64,000 bases of DNA from Amycolatopsis benzoatilytica AK 16/65 (GCF_000383915.1 NZ_KB912942.1:2516561-2580560); one strand, 5' to 3'. Numbered from the stretch's first letter, positions 8,691 to 18,389 are shown. Notes: a model not told the origin generated them from the letters alone. Numbers and translations: made by a program.

Positions 8691-8890
8691 CGTTTTCTCC
8701 TCCGGTCGTCATTGCGCGGCCCGCATTCGGCAGGCCGTCTGCGCATTCACCGGTTCGACTCCGCGGACGCGGAAAAGTCACGCCACGAACGAGTGACGAC
8801 GATCACATGATCGGGTGCGTGACGATCCTGATTCCGCTCGGTCTATCCCACCGACCTGCTTTTCATCTGAGTTCCGAAAAGGAGAAATCC
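8691..8890. promoter_or_regulatory. Divergent intergenic region, Asp23 operon / csbD
   Basis: This 200-bp region between two stress-type units must hold both promoters. On the plus strand GTGA (8793-8796), 16 bases, then GGGTGC (8813-8818) is a weak match to a stress-sigma promoter for csbD. No clear box was found for the Asp23 operon. Confidence 0.3.
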
Positions 8891-9100
8891 ATGTCGGCAG
8901 AAGACAAGATCGGCGCCAAGGCCGATGAGCTCGGCGGCAAGGCCAAGGAAGCGGCCGGAGCACTGACCGGCAACGAAAACCTGGAGAACGAAGGCAAAGC
9001 CGACCAGGCGAAGGCCGGGATCCGGAAGGCGGCCGAGGACGTGAAAGACGCTTTCGGCGACGCTGCCGACAAAGTCAAGAACGCGCTGAAAAAGGACTGA
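8891..9100 (+). CDS. CsbD family stress protein
   Basis: A 69-residue, highly charged, lysine- and alanine-rich protein. It opens MSAEDKIGAKADELGGKAKE and repeats the KA-D/E pattern of CsbD proteins, which are general-stress proteins in Bacillus and actinomycetes. No hydrophobic core is visible, so it is probably helical or partly disordered. The ATG has a strong AAAAGGAG box six bases upstream. It is a single gene, ending in a hairpin at 9196. Confidence 0.88.
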   Translation: MSAEDKIGAKADELGGKAKEAAGALTGNENLENEGKADQAKAGIRKAAEDVKDAFGDAADKVKNALKKD

Positions 9101-9195
9101 TTCAATAGTGGAGCGCCCGCTGACTGGCCGCACTGGCGTCGCAGGTTAACGGGCTCTCCGGCGAAAGGTGGGATTACCGCCTCGTGAGCCGGATT

Positions 9196-9235
9196 CCGCG
9201 GGCTCGTCGGCCAGGTCGGCCCGGCGAGCCCGCGG
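9196..9235 (+). terminator. Hairpin between csbD and the GntR regulator
   Basis: A 15-bp stem (left arm CCGCGGGCTCGTCGG, one G-T wobble) with a 10-base loop lies between convergent genes. It is the only clear feature in the 213-bp gap 9101-9313 and probably terminates both transcripts. Confidence 0.65.
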
Positions 9236-9313
9236 GCATTTCCGGGAAATTCATTGCCTGTTCGCGGCGAGTCCCGTACCCGGCGGCCGCGACATCGACC
9301 CCGGGCGGCCCGG

Positions 9314-10030
9314 TCAGTGGTCCCAGAACCCCTGCTTCTCCAGCAACGCCACCGCGCGTTCGCCGGCTTCCGCGAAGTGCTTCTCCACCAGAGTCCGCGC
9401 CCTCGCCGGCGATCGTGCCGCCAGCGCGTTGAGGATCAGCCGGTGGTCGTCGTCCGCTTTGCCAGACCAGTCCTCGTGCGCCTCGTAGAACCCGTGCGAC
9501 ACCGTCTTCGACAACATGCCCAGCAGCGAGACCAGCCGCCGGGAGTCGGCGGCGTAGTTGATCCTGCGGTGGAACTCGAAGTTGAGCCGCTCTTTCGCCG
9601 CCGGGTCGGGTTCGGCTTCCATCCGCTCGGCGTGATCGGCCAGCGCCTGTAGGCTCGCCGGCGAGAGATTCTTCGCCGCGCGCTCGGCGGCCAGGCCGGA
9701 GACCAGGCCGAAGACCCGGAAGTGGTCGCGGATGTCGTCGCGGGTCATCCGGGCGACGAACGCGCCGCGGCGGGCGATGTGCTCGACCACACCCTCGTGG
9801 TCGAGCGTGATCAGGGCTTCGCGGATCGGCAGCTTGCTGATTCCCAGTTCGTCGGCCAGCGCGTCCTGGTCGATCTTCGCGCCCGGGCGCAGCCGGCCGG
9901 AGAACACCCGCCGCCGGATCTCCTGGGCGGCCATCGCTTTGAGGTTCGCCGGGCCGGTGCGGCGCGGTCCGGCGCCGGCGGTCTCGGGCATCGCCACGAC
10001 CATCTCCCATCGCTGCGCGGACGACTCCAT
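9314..10030 (-). CDS. GntR-family regulator, FCD (FadR) subfamily
   Basis: DNA-binding regulator. An N-terminal winged helix (EIRRRVFSGRLRPGAKI...LADELGISKLPIREAL) is followed by an all-helical FCD ligand domain whose metal-binding side chains lie in FEFHRRI and DDDHRLIL. It is divergent from the acyl-CoA operon, which it very likely controls, with an acyl-CoA or organic acid as effector. The start is uncertain. ATG 10030 sits 8 bases after a TAATAC box and would give a nearly leaderless mRNA; ATGs at 10003 and 9991 are alternatives. Confidence 0.85.
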   Translation of the reverse strand: MESSAQRWEMVVAMPETAGAGPRRTGPANLKAMAAQEIRRRVFSGRLRPGAKIDQDALADELGISKLPIREALITLDHEGVVEHIARRGAFVARMTRDDIRDHFRVFGLVSGLAAERAAKNLSPASLQALADHAERMEAEPDPAAKERLNFEFHRRINYAADSRRLVSLLGMLSKTVSHGFYEAHEDWSGKADDDHRLILNALAARSPARARTLVEKHFAEAGERAVALLEKQGFWDH

Positions 10031-10032
10031 CC

Positions 10033-10043
10033 GATGAAGTATT
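10033..10043. promoter_or_regulatory. Candidate GntR operator, regulator side
   Basis: GATGAAGTATT differs in one base from GATAAAGTATT at 10189-10199, beside the first gene of the divergent operon. It overlaps the likely -10 box of the regulator gene (TAATAC on the minus strand), as expected for autorepression. Confidence 0.45.
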
Positions 10044-10188
10044 ACACAGCTGCGGCAACCGTTCGCCGCCCCGGAACCTCGTCGGCCGCCCGCTCGGTCG
10101 CGCGTAGTCATTCGCGTTGAACTGCGGATTTGTCATCCAAGGAGATCATCTTCGAACCAGTCGGCGGGTGAGCTAGCCGATGATTTCT

Positions 10189-10199
10189 GATAAAGTATT
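10189..10199. promoter_or_regulatory. Candidate GntR operator, operon side
   Basis: GATAAAGTATT is the partner of the motif at 10033-10043 and lies 33 bases before the first acyl-CoA dehydrogenase start, in an AT-rich patch. A regulator bound here would cover the operon promoter. Confidence 0.45.
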
Positions 10200-10232
10200 T
10201 TCTCAGCGGGTCGGCTGGGTCATAGTGGGGGC

Positions 10233-11402
10233 ATGGCAGCTGCGGTGACTCCCGAGGACTTCCGGCCGATTCTGGAACTGGTGCGCGACTTCGTTCGCGC
10301 GAAGGTGCTCCCCCGCGAGCAGGAGATCATGGACGCCGACGCGATTCCGGACGATCTGCGGGCGCAGGCGGCGGAGATGGGCCTGTTCGGCTACGCGATC
10401 CCGCAGGAGTGGGGCGGGCTCGGGCTGGACCTGACCCACGACGTCGAGCTGGCGATGGAGTTCGGCTACACGTCGCTGGCGCTGCGGTCGATGTTCGGCA
10501 CGAACAACGGCATCGCCGGGCAGGTGCTGGTCGGCTTCGGCACCGACGAGCAGAAGGCGCAGTGGCTGGAGCGCATCGCCTCGGGCGAGGTCGTCGCGTC
10601 GTTCGCGCTGACCGAGCCCGGCACCGGATCGAACCCCGCCGGGCTGCGCACCAAGGCGGTGCGCCACGGGGACGACTGGGTGATCGACGGCCAGAAACGG
10701 TTCATCACCAACGCCCCGCTGGCGGACCTGTTCGTCGTGTTCGCCCGCACCCGTCCGGCCGACGATTCCGGTCCTGGCATCGCGGTGTTCCTCGTGCCCG
10801 CGGACACCCCGGGGCTGGAGGTCGGACCCAAGGACAAGAAGATGGGCCAGGAAGGCGCCTGGACCGCCGACGTCACCTTCAGCAATGTCCGAGTGCCTGC
10901 CTCCGCGCTCGTCGGCGGGGACGAGGACTCCGGGTACCGCGCCGCGATGACCTCGCTGGCGCGCGGCCGGGTGCACATCGCCGCGCTCGCGGTCGGGACC
11001 GCCCAGCGGGCGCTGGACGAATCCGTCGCCTACGCCGCTTCGGCGACGCAGGGCGGTCAGCCGATCGGCGAATTCCAGCTGGTGCAGGCGATGCTGGCCG
11101 ATCAGCAGACCGGGGTGATGGCCGGGCGGGCGCTGGTGCGCGAGACCGCCGCGCGCTACGTCTCCGGCGAGGACCGGCGGATCGGTCCGTCGGCGGCCAA
11201 GCTGTACTGCACGGAGATGGCGGGCAAGGTCGCCGACCTGGCGGTGCAGATCCACGGCGGCACCGGCTACATGCGCGACGTGCCGGTCGAGCGGATTTAC
11301 CGCGACGTGCGGCTGCTGCGGCTTTACGAAGGCACCAGCGAGATCCAGCGTCTCATCATCGGCGGCGGGCTGGTCCGGCAGGCGAAGAAGGCGCAGAAAT
11401 GA
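10233..11402 (+). CDS. Acyl-CoA dehydrogenase (first copy)
   Basis: FAD-dependent alpha,beta-dehydrogenation of an acyl-CoA. The 389-residue protein has the family signatures FALTEPGTGSNPAGLRTKA, KRFITNAP and the C-terminal QIHGGTGYMRDVPVERIYRDVR. The usual catalytic Glu region is near LRLYEGTSEIQR. GGGGG lies just before the ATG. It is the first gene of the operon and ends in an ATGA overlap with the lyase gene. It belongs to the short- and branched-chain type; the exact substrate is not readable. Confidence 0.92.
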   Translation: MAAAVTPEDFRPILELVRDFVRAKVLPREQEIMDADAIPDDLRAQAAEMGLFGYAIPQEWGGLGLDLTHDVELAMEFGYTSLALRSMFGTNNGIAGQVLVGFGTDEQKAQWLERIASGEVVASFALTEPGTGSNPAGLRTKAVRHGDDWVIDGQKRFITNAPLADLFVVFARTRPADDSGPGIAVFLVPADTPGLEVGPKDKKMGQEGAWTADVTFSNVRVPASALVGGDEDSGYRAAMTSLARGRVHIAALAVGTAQRALDESVAYAASATQGGQPIGEFQLVQAMLADQQTGVMAGRALVRETAARYVSGEDRRIGPSAAKLYCTEMAGKVADLAVQIHGGTGYMRDVPVERIYRDVRLLRLYEGTSEIQRLIIGGGLVRQAKKAQK

Positions 11403-12238
11403 CCAGCCGCGCGGTTGCGCGCGCACGGGAAGCGACCACCCTCCTGTTCGTCCCGGGCGACCGCCCCGAGCGCTTCGGCAAGGCTGTGGCCTCGGGGGCG
11501 AGCCTGGTCGTGCTCGATCTGGAGGACGCTGTCGCGCCGGAGCGCAAGGTGTACGCGCGGGAACAAGTGGTCGCGTGGCTTGAGGAGAACCCCGAGTGCG
11601 CGGTGCGCGTCAACGCCGCCGGCACCGCTTGGCACGACGAAGACCTCGCCGTGCTCAGGCGGCGCCGGTGCACCGTGATGCTGCCCAAAGCCGAGCCGGC
11701 GACGACACGCGCCGCGGCCGAGCAGCTCGGCGTCCTGCCCGCGGTGATCGCGCTGGTCGAAACCGCGCGCGGGATTCTGGACGCGCGGGAGACCGCGACC
11801 GTGCCGAACGTGCAGCGCCTCGCGTTCGGCAGCTTCGACCTGGCCGCGGAACTGGGCGCCGATCCGGCGGACCGGGACGCGTTCGTCGCCGCCCGGGGCG
11901 CGCTCGTGCTCGCCTCCGCCGCAGCAGGACTGCCCGGGCCGATCGACGGCGTCACCGCGGACCTGGACAACGAAGCACACCTCACCGACGAAGTCCGCTA
12001 CGCGCGGCGGCTCGGGTTCGCCGGAAAGCTGTGCGTGCACCCGAAACAGGTCCCCGTCGCCGCCGCGGCGCTGCGTCCGACGCGCGAGGAAATCCGCTGG
12101 GCGCACTCGATCCTCGACGCCGGTGCGGGCGGGGCGGTCGCGGTGAACGGGCAGATGGTCGACAAGCCGGTGCTGGAGCGCGCGCAGCGCGTTCTCCGGC
12201 AGGCACGAGAAGGGAACGGGCAGGTGTCAAATTCCTGA
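11399..12238 (+). CDS. CitE-like CoA-ester lyase (HpcH/HpaI family)
   Basis: A 279-residue TIM-barrel lyase of the CitE/malyl-CoA/citramalyl-CoA lyase family, which cleaves beta-hydroxyacyl-CoA esters. Conserved stretches are LLFVPGDRPERFGKA, VVLDLEDAVAPERK, ALVETARGIL and KLCVHPKQV. It is a stand-alone CitE without citrate-lyase partners, which favours a CoA-ester lyase such as citramalyl-CoA lyase. Its start overlaps the preceding stop (ATGA), and its stop overlaps the next start (TGATG). Confidence 0.85.
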   Translation: MTSRAVARAREATTLLFVPGDRPERFGKAVASGASLVVLDLEDAVAPERKVYAREQVVAWLEENPECAVRVNAAGTAWHDEDLAVLRRRRCTVMLPKAEPATTRAAAEQLGVLPAVIALVETARGILDARETATVPNVQRLAFGSFDLAAELGADPADRDAFVAARGALVLASAAAGLPGPIDGVTADLDNEAHLTDEVRYARRLGFAGKLCVHPKQVPVAAAALRPTREEIRWAHSILDAGAGGAVAVNGQMVDKPVLERAQRVLRQAREGNGQVSNS

Positions 12239-13386
12239 TGACGCTCACCGACGACGAACAGCAGATGGTCGCCCTGGTCGCGGAGTTCGTGGACGAACGG
12301 GTCCGGCCCCGGGTCCGCGAGTTCGAAGCCGACGACGTCTACCCGGCCGAGTTCATCGACGAGATGAAGAAGCTCGGCTTCTTCGGCCTGCTCGCCCCGG
12401 CCGAGTACGGCGGGGTGGACGTCAGCACGGCGTGTTTCGCCCGGGTCACCGAGGAGCTGGCGCGCGGCTGGATGAGCCTCGCGGGCGCCATCGGCGGGCA
12501 CTCCGTCATCACCTATCTCATCAAAACCTTCGGCACACCCGAACAGCGCGAGAAGTACCTGCCTGCCATGGCTGAAGGCCGAATCCGGGCGACGATGGCG
12601 CTGACCGAGCCCGGCGGCGGCAGCGACCTGCAAGCCATGCGCACCCACGCCGACCCCGACGGAGACGGCTACACGATCACCGGCTCGAAGACCTGGATCT
12701 CCAACGCCGCGCACTCCGGCCTGATCGGGCTGCTGTGCATCACCGACCGCGACGCGGAACCCGCCCACCGCGGCATGAGCGTCCTGCTGGTCGAACCCAG
12801 CGACGGACTCGCCATCTCCAAGAAGCTGCCGAAGCTCGGCTACCGCGGCGTCGAAGCCTGCGAACTCGTTTTCGACGGCCAGCAGGTGCCCGCGGACGCC
12901 GTGCTGGGCGGCACGCCGAACGAGGGCTGGTCGCACATGATGCGCGGGCTGGAAGTCGGCCGGATCCAGGTCGCCTCGCGCGCCCTGGGCGTCGGCCAGG
13001 CCGCTCTGAACGACGCCATCCGCTACGCCCAGGAACGCGAATCGTTCGGCAAGCCCATCTGGAAGCATCAGTCCGTCGGGAACCTGCTCGCCGACATGGC
13101 CACGAAGATGCGCGCTGCCCGGCTGCTCACTTTGGACGCGGCGGAGAAGCTCGACGCGGGCGAGCGCGCGGACATGGAAGCCGGGATGGCAAAACTGTTC
13201 GCCTCCGAGACCGCGATGCAAGTCGCGCTCGACGCGATCCGCGTCCACGGCGGCTACGGATACTCCAAGGAATACGACGTCGAACGCTACTTCCGCGACG
13301 CCCCGCTCATGATCGTGGGCGAGGGAACCAACGAAATCCAGCGCAACGTCATCGCCGCCCAGCTCATCGCCCGCAACAAGATCTGA
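12238..13386 (+). CDS. Acyl-CoA dehydrogenase (second copy)
   Basis: A 382-residue FAD flavoprotein. MALTEPGGGSDLQAMRT and SKTWISNAAHSG are the FAD and substrate signatures, and VHGGYGYSKEYDVERYFRDAP closes the active site near the C-terminus. It is only moderately similar to the first copy, so the two probably act on different intermediates. It starts in a TGATG overlap with the lyase gene. Confidence 0.92.
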   Translation: MTLTDDEQQMVALVAEFVDERVRPRVREFEADDVYPAEFIDEMKKLGFFGLLAPAEYGGVDVSTACFARVTEELARGWMSLAGAIGGHSVITYLIKTFGTPEQREKYLPAMAEGRIRATMALTEPGGGSDLQAMRTHADPDGDGYTITGSKTWISNAAHSGLIGLLCITDRDAEPAHRGMSVLLVEPSDGLAISKKLPKLGYRGVEACELVFDGQQVPADAVLGGTPNEGWSHMMRGLEVGRIQVASRALGVGQAALNDAIRYAQERESFGKPIWKHQSVGNLLADMATKMRAARLLTLDAAEKLDAGERADMEAGMAKLFASETAMQVALDAIRVHGGYGYSKEYDVERYFRDAPLMIVGEGTNEIQRNVIAAQLIARNKI

Positions 13387-13392
13387 GGAACC

Positions 13393-14118
13393 ATGACTCT
13401 GCTCAACGGCCGGACCGCCGTCATCACCGGCGGCGCGCAAGGCATCGGACTCGCCATCGCCCAGCTGTTCGTCGCCCAGGGCGCCCGGGTCGTGCTCGGC
13501 GACATCGACGGCGAGGCAGCCGCGAAAGCCGCCGAGAGCCTGGACGGGGAAGCGGTCGGCGTCGCCTGCGACGTCACGAAGGGGTCCGATGTGGACAATC
13601 TGCTGGCCGCGGCTCCCTCCCCGGTCGACGTGTTCGTCAACAACGCGGGCATCACCCGCGACGCCACCATGCGCACCATGACCGAGGACGACTTCGACCA
13701 AGTCATCGACGTCCACCTCAAGGGCACCTGGAACGGCACCCGCAAAGCCGCCGCCATCATGCGCGAACGCAAGAGCGGCTCGATCGTCAACCTGTCCTCG
13801 CTCTCGGGCAAAGTCGGCATGGTCGGGCAGACCAACTACTCCGCCGCCAAGGCCGGCATCGTCGGGCTCACCAAAGCCGCCGCGAAAGAGATGGCGCATC
13901 ACGGCGTGCGGGTCAACGCGATCCAGCCGGGCCTGATCCGGACCGCGATGACCGAGGCCATGCCGCAGAAAGCCTGGGACCAGAAAATGGCCGAAATCCC
14001 GATGCGCCGTGCGGGCGAAGTCGGCGAAATCGCCTCGGTCGCGCTGTTCCTCGCCTCCGACCTGTCGTCCTACATGACCGGCACCGTCCTCGAAGTCACC
14101 GGCGGACGGTTCATGTGA
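13393..14118 (+). CDS. SDR, 3-oxoacyl reductase type (FabG-like)
   Basis: A 241-residue classical short-chain dehydrogenase: [13 protein letters not shown] (NAD(P) loop), NNAGITRD, catalytic Ser in [10 protein letters not shown] and Tyr-x-x-x-Lys in YSAAKAG. In this operon it probably oxidises or reduces a hydroxyacyl-CoA. It begins six bases after the preceding stop and overlaps the next gene by GTGA. Confidence 0.9.
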   Translation: MTLLNGRTAVITGGAQGIGLAIAQLFVAQGARVVLGDIDGEAAAKAAESLDGEAVGVACDVTKGSDVDNLLAAAPSPVDVFVNNAGITRDATMRTMTEDDFDQVIDVHLKGTWNGTRKAAAIMRERKSGSIVNLSSLSGKVGMVGQTNYSAAKAGIVGLTKAAAKEMAHHGVRVNAIQPGLIRTAMTEAMPQKAWDQKMAEIPMRRAGEVGEIASVALFLASDLSSYMTGTVLEVTGGRFM

Positions 14119-14978
14119 CCGGCTGGGAACCGCGCGCCCTCACCACCGCGGAACTGGTCGACCCCGCCCCGGTCGCCGCGCTGGCCGCCCTGTTCGACAA
14201 CGGCCTGCCCGCACCGCGCCCGGGCGACGACCTGCCGCCGCTGTGGCACTGGGTCGCCCTCCCCCGCTGGCCCGTCTCCTCCGAACTCGGCCCCGACGGG
14301 CACCCCGCCCGCGGCACGTTCCTCCCGCCGGTCGACCTGCCCCGGCGCATGTTCGCCGGCGGCGAGGTGACTGTGCACCGGCCGCCGAAGATCGGCGAAC
14401 CCGTCAGTCGACGGTCCATTGTGGACTCCGTGACGGAGAAGACCGGGCGCTCGGGCCGGTTCGTGATCGTCGTCGTGCGGACTGTCCTGTCCGGAGCGGA
14501 CGGCACGCTGCTCGTCGAGGAACGCCAGAACCTGATCTACCGCGGAGCAGGAGCGGTCGCCGAACCCGCACCGGCGGCACCCGCAGTCCTGGCTGGCACA
14601 CCATTCCGCCGGGCCGACCCGGGCTGGGACTTCGCCACCGACCCCACCCTGCTCATGCGCTTCTCCGCCGCCACCGCGAACCCGCACCGCATCCACTACG
14701 ACTGGCCGTATGCGACGCAGGTCGAGGGTTATCCCGGTCTCGTCGTGCACGGGCCGCTGATGTCGCTCGCCCTGGCCGAGGTGCTGCGCCTGGACCACCC
14801 CGCCGCACGGGTGACCCGGCTGGCGCACCGCAACCTCGCGCCGCTGTTCTGCGGCCAGCCCGCGCACTTGCACACCGAGCCGCGTCCCGGCGGCGCGACC
14901 CTGACCCTCGCCGGTCCCGCCGGACCATGCACCAGCCTCGAAGCCGAATTCTCTGAGGAAGGCACTCCCCATGCGTGA
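14115..14978 (+). CDS. FAS1-like / HTD2-type hot-dog dehydratase
   Basis: A 287-residue double hot-dog protein. The N-terminal half has a FAS1-like dehydratase segment ([15 protein letters not shown]), and the C-terminal half a MaoC-like hydratase segment with [15 protein letters not shown] and [11 protein letters not shown]. This layout is that of mesaconyl-C4-CoA hydratase and related enzymes, which act on the substrate released to or taken from a CitE-type lyase. It starts with GTG in a GTGA overlap and overlaps the thiolase start by 8 bases. Confidence 0.8.
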   Translation: MTGWEPRALTTAELVDPAPVAALAALFDNGLPAPRPGDDLPPLWHWVALPRWPVSSELGPDGHPARGTFLPPVDLPRRMFAGGEVTVHRPPKIGEPVSRRSIVDSVTEKTGRSGRFVIVVVRTVLSGADGTLLVEERQNLIYRGAGAVAEPAPAAPAVLAGTPFRRADPGWDFATDPTLLMRFSAATANPHRIHYDWPYATQVEGYPGLVVHGPLMSLALAEVLRLDHPAARVTRLAHRNLAPLFCGQPAHLHTEPRPGGATLTLAGPAGPCTSLEAEFSEEGTPHA

Positions 14979-16185
14979 CGCCGTCATCTGCGAACCCGTC
15001 CGTACCCCGATCGGCCGCTTCGGCGGCTCCCTCAAGACCGTCCCCGCCGCCGACCTCGCCACCATCGCGCTCAAAGGCCTGCTGGAGCGCACCGGCCTGC
15101 CCGCCGACGCGATCGACGACGTCATCCTCGGCCACTGCTACCCCACCGCCGAAGCACCCGCGATCGGCCGCGTCGTCGCACTTGATGCGGGGCTGCCGGT
15201 GACTGTGCCGGGCATGCAGGTCGACCGGCGTTGCGGCTCCGGCCTGCAATCAGTCCTCCTCGCCGCCCTACAGGTCCAAGCCGGAGCCAGCGACCTGATC
15301 GTCGCCGGCGGCGCGGAAAGCATGTCCAACACCGTCTTCTACGCCAACGACCTCCGCTGGGGCGCCAGCGGCGCAGGCGTGCACCTGCACGACTCGCTCA
15401 CCCGCGGCCGCCAGACCGCCGGCGGCAAGCACTACCCGGTGCCCGGAGGCATGCTCGAAACCGCCGAAAACCTCCGCCGCCAATACGGCATCAGCCGCGA
15501 AGAACAGGACCGGCTCGCCGCCCGGTCCCACCAGCGGGCCGTCGCCGCACAGCAATCCGGAGTGTTCGCCGAGGAGATCATCCCGGTGCCGGTCGAGACG
15601 CGCAAGGGCACCGTCGTCGTGGACACCGACGAGCACCCGCGCCCGGACACGACCGTCGAGACCCTTGCCAAGCTGCGCCCCGTGCTGGGCAAGCAGGATC
15701 CGGAAGCCACCGTCACCGCGGGCAACGCCAGCGGCCAGAACGACGCCGCCGCCGTCTGCATCGTCACCACCCGAGAACGCGCCGACCAACTCGGCCTCCG
15801 CCCGCTCGTGCGGCTGGTCTCGCACGGCGTCGCCGGAGTCGAGCCCAAGATCATGGGCATCGGGCCGGTGCCCGCCTCCGCGCTCGCGCTCGAACGCGCC
15901 GGGCTCAAGATCTCCGACATCGACCTCATCGAACTCAACGAAGCCTTCGCCGCGCAGGCGCTGGCCTGCACCCGCGAATGGGGCTTCGGCGACACCGACT
16001 TCGACCGGCTCAACGTCCACGGCTCCGGGATCTCGCTCGGCCACCCCGTCGGCGCCACCGGCACCCGCATCCTCACCACCCTGGCCCGGGAAATGCAGCG
16101 CCGCGAAGCCCGGTACGGGCTGGAGACCATGTGCATCGGCGGCGGACAGGGCCTGGCCGCAGTGTTCGAGCGGGTGACGGCGTGA
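14971..16185 (+). CDS. Acetyl-CoA C-acyltransferase (thiolase)
   Basis: A 404-residue thiolase. The nucleophile is Cys88 in DRRCGSGLQS, the acid-base His lies in GHPVGATGTR and the second Cys in CIGGGQG. It thiolytically cleaves a 3-oxoacyl-CoA, or condenses acetyl-CoA in reverse. It overlaps the dehydratase gene by 8 bases, so translation is probably coupled. Confidence 0.93.
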   Translation: MRDAVICEPVRTPIGRFGGSLKTVPAADLATIALKGLLERTGLPADAIDDVILGHCYPTAEAPAIGRVVALDAGLPVTVPGMQVDRRCGSGLQSVLLAALQVQAGASDLIVAGGAESMSNTVFYANDLRWGASGAGVHLHDSLTRGRQTAGGKHYPVPGGMLETAENLRRQYGISREEQDRLAARSHQRAVAAQQSGVFAEEIIPVPVETRKGTVVVDTDEHPRPDTTVETLAKLRPVLGKQDPEATVTAGNASGQNDAAAVCIVTTRERADQLGLRPLVRLVSHGVAGVEPKIMGIGPVPASALALERAGLKISDIDLIELNEAFAAQALACTREWGFGDTDFDRLNVHGSGISLGHPVGATGTRILTTLAREMQRREARYGLETMCIGGGQGLAAVFERVTA

Positions 16186-16367
16186 CCCGCGTCTTCGGCT
16201 CGGCGGAGGAAGGCGGGCACGCGTTCGGGCAGGCGCGGATTGCGCGTTCGCCGAGCTGAAGCGGGCCGCTGCCGGGGTCACGATGACCACGCAGCAGGTG
16301 GTGGAACTCGAAGGCAGGAAGTACGACCGCGAGGGCTTGCCCTCGGCGACGGCAGGAAGGGAACGGC
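16186..16367 (+). other. 182-bp gap inside the acyl-CoA operon
   Basis: This is the only real gap in an otherwise tightly packed operon. A 25-codon reading frame starts at GTG 16182 in a GTGA overlap, and a frame from ATG 16283 runs into the next gene out of phase. Neither resembles a known protein. It may be a gene remnant or an internal regulatory spacer. Confidence 0.3.
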
Positions 16368-17180
16368 ATGAGCCGCTACGCACGATTCGAGCACCTGCGC
16401 GTGGACGGACCCGACGAGGACGGGGTCCTCGAACTGGTTCTCGACGCCCCGAACCTCAACGCGGTCAGCGAACCCGCACACGCCGATCTCGCCGACATCT
16501 GGCGCGAATTCGACCGCGACCCGGCGGTCAAAGCTGTCCTGCTGCGCGGCGAAGGCAAAGGCTTCTCCGCCGGCGGATCGTTCGACCTGGTCGAAAAACT
16601 CGCCACCGACTACGAAGCCCGCTCCCGCACCATGCGCGAGGCCCGCGACCTGGTCTACAACGTGATCGACTGCTCCAAGCCGATCGTGTCCGCGATCCAC
16701 GGCCCCGCCGTCGGCGCCGGACTCGTCGCCGGAGTACTCGCCGACGTCTCCGTCGTCACCGCCAACGCGAAAATCATCGACGGCCACACCCGCCTCGGCG
16801 TCGCGGCGGGCGACCACGCCGCCGTGTGCTGGCCGCTGCTGTGCGGGATGGCCAAAGCCAAGTACTACCTGATGACCTGCCGCCCGCTGACCGGCGCGGA
16901 GGCGGAGCGGATCGGGCTGGTGTCGATGTGCGTCGAGGACGAGGCAGACCTGCTGCCCACCGCCCGCGAAGTCGCCCACGAACTCGCGGGCGGCGCGCCC
17001 GACGCGATCCGCTGGACCAAGCAAAGCCTCAACCTCTGGTACCGCCAGCTCGCCGGCGCCATCTTCGACACCTCGCTGGCGCTGGAGTTCTACGGCTTCG
17101 CCGGCCCCGAGGTCCGGGAAGGGCTCGCCTCGCACCGCGAACGCCGCAAGCCCGACTTCACCCGGGTCCACGACGCATGA
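16368..17180 (+). CDS. Enoyl-CoA hydratase/isomerase family protein
   Basis: A 270-residue crotonase-fold protein. The oxyanion-hole segments are [14 protein letters not shown] and [12 protein letters not shown]. The usual second catalytic Glu position reads LGVAAGDHA, which lacks a clear hydratase glutamate pair, so isomerase or another crotonase reaction is possible. It has AGGAAGGG before its ATG and overlaps the CoA-transferase gene by ATGA. Confidence 0.85.
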   Translation: MSRYARFEHLRVDGPDEDGVLELVLDAPNLNAVSEPAHADLADIWREFDRDPAVKAVLLRGEGKGFSAGGSFDLVEKLATDYEARSRTMREARDLVYNVIDCSKPIVSAIHGPAVGAGLVAGVLADVSVVTANAKIIDGHTRLGVAAGDHAAVCWPLLCGMAKAKYYLMTCRPLTGAEAERIGLVSMCVEDEADLLPTAREVAHELAGGAPDAIRWTKQSLNLWYRQLAGAIFDTSLALEFYGFAGPEVREGLASHRERRKPDFTRVHDA

Positions 17181-18328
17181 ACCCCGCCCTGCTGGCCGGG
17201 CTGCGGGTCGTCGAGCTGTCCGGCTACGTCGCCACCCCGCTGTGCGGGCTCACCCTCGCCCAGCTCGGCGCGGACGTCGTACGGGTAGAACCGCTCGGCG
17301 GCGCCGCCGACCGCACCCGCTGGCCGCTGTCCGACACCGGGACCAGCCTCTACTGGTCCGGGCTGAACAAGGGAAAACGCGCGGTCGCCGTCGACCTGGA
17401 ATCGGAAGAAGACCGTCGCCGGGTCGCGAACCTGATCGTCGACGGCGGCCCGTGCGCGGTCGTGACGAACACTTCGCGCCACGCCGATCTCGGATACGAA
17501 GCTCTGCGCGCACGACGTCCCGACCTGATCCACGTGCTGCTGGACGGCCGAGCGGACGGCGGTGCCGCGGTCGACTACACCGTGCAGGCCGCGACCGGGT
17601 TCCCGCTGCTCACCGGCACCGGCCCGGCACCGGTCAACCACGTGCTGCCCGCCTGGGACGTCTGCGCCGGGCTGTACCTGGCCGTCGGTCTGCTCGCCGC
17701 CGAACGGCACCGCCAGCAAACCGGGCAGGGCCGGTCGATCCGGGTCGCACTCGAAGACGTCGCACTCGCCACCGCCGGGAACCTCGGCTACCTCGCCGAA
17801 GCGCAGCTCACCGACCACGAACGCACCAAATCCGGCAACGACATCTACGGCACCTACGGCCACGACTTCGAAACCGCCGACGGCGCCCGGGTGATGATCG
17901 TGCTGCTCACCGAACGACACTGGGACAAGATGCTCGCCGCCACCGGGCTCGCGGACGCCTTCGCCGGACTGGGCAGGGCATTGGGAATCTCGTTCGCCAG
18001 CGAATCCGACCGCTACCGCCACCGCGACGTGATCACACCGCTGCTCGCGCGGTGGTTCGGCCGGACCCCATACGCCGAGGTGGCGGAAACGCTGACGCGG
18101 CACCGGATTCTGTGGGAGCGCTACCGCAGCTTCGCCGAACTCGGCCGGGACGGCGGGTCCGCTTTGCGCGACCTGGCCTTGTTCGGAGAGGTCGATCAGC
18201 CGGGGGCGGGGCGGCATTGGGCGCCGAAGTCGCCGATCCAGGCGGACGGGGAGCGGCTCGGCCCTCAGCGAGCCCCGGAAGTCGGCGAGCACAACGGCGA
18301 GGTGCTGGACGCGCCGGCCGACCGCTGA
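17177..18328 (+). CDS. CaiB/BaiF family III CoA-transferase
   Basis: A 383-residue family III CoA-transferase, moving CoA between carboxylic acids. The N-terminal Rossmann segment [23 protein letters not shown] gives way to the conserved [10 protein letters not shown]; the catalytic Asp is probably Asp161 in [12 protein letters not shown]. It is the last gene of the operon and would activate the free acid that the pathway degrades, as itaconate or mesaconate CoA-transferases do. This substrate is an inference. Confidence 0.88.
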   Translation: MNPALLAGLRVVELSGYVATPLCGLTLAQLGADVVRVEPLGGAADRTRWPLSDTGTSLYWSGLNKGKRAVAVDLESEEDRRRVANLIVDGGPCAVVTNTSRHADLGYEALRARRPDLIHVLLDGRADGGAAVDYTVQAATGFPLLTGTGPAPVNHVLPAWDVCAGLYLAVGLLAAERHRQQTGQGRSIRVALEDVALATAGNLGYLAEAQLTDHERTKSGNDIYGTYGHDFETADGARVMIVLLTERHWDKMLAATGLADAFAGLGRALGISFASESDRYRHRDVITPLLARWFGRTPYAEVAETLTRHRILWERYRSFAELGRDGGSALRDLALFGEVDQPGAGRHWAPKSPIQADGERLGPQRAPEVGEHNGEVLDAPADR

Positions 18329-18389
18329 CCGTCGAACGGGCGATCGGCATGTCGGCCGCGACGGCAGGAAAGACGGTCGGCTCGCCCGC

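Noticed and set aside
10932..10940. GGGTAC inside the first acyl-CoA dehydrogenase gene
   Set aside because: It is in coding sequence (Ser-Gly-Tyr-Arg) with no GTTN at the right distance and no gene start after it.
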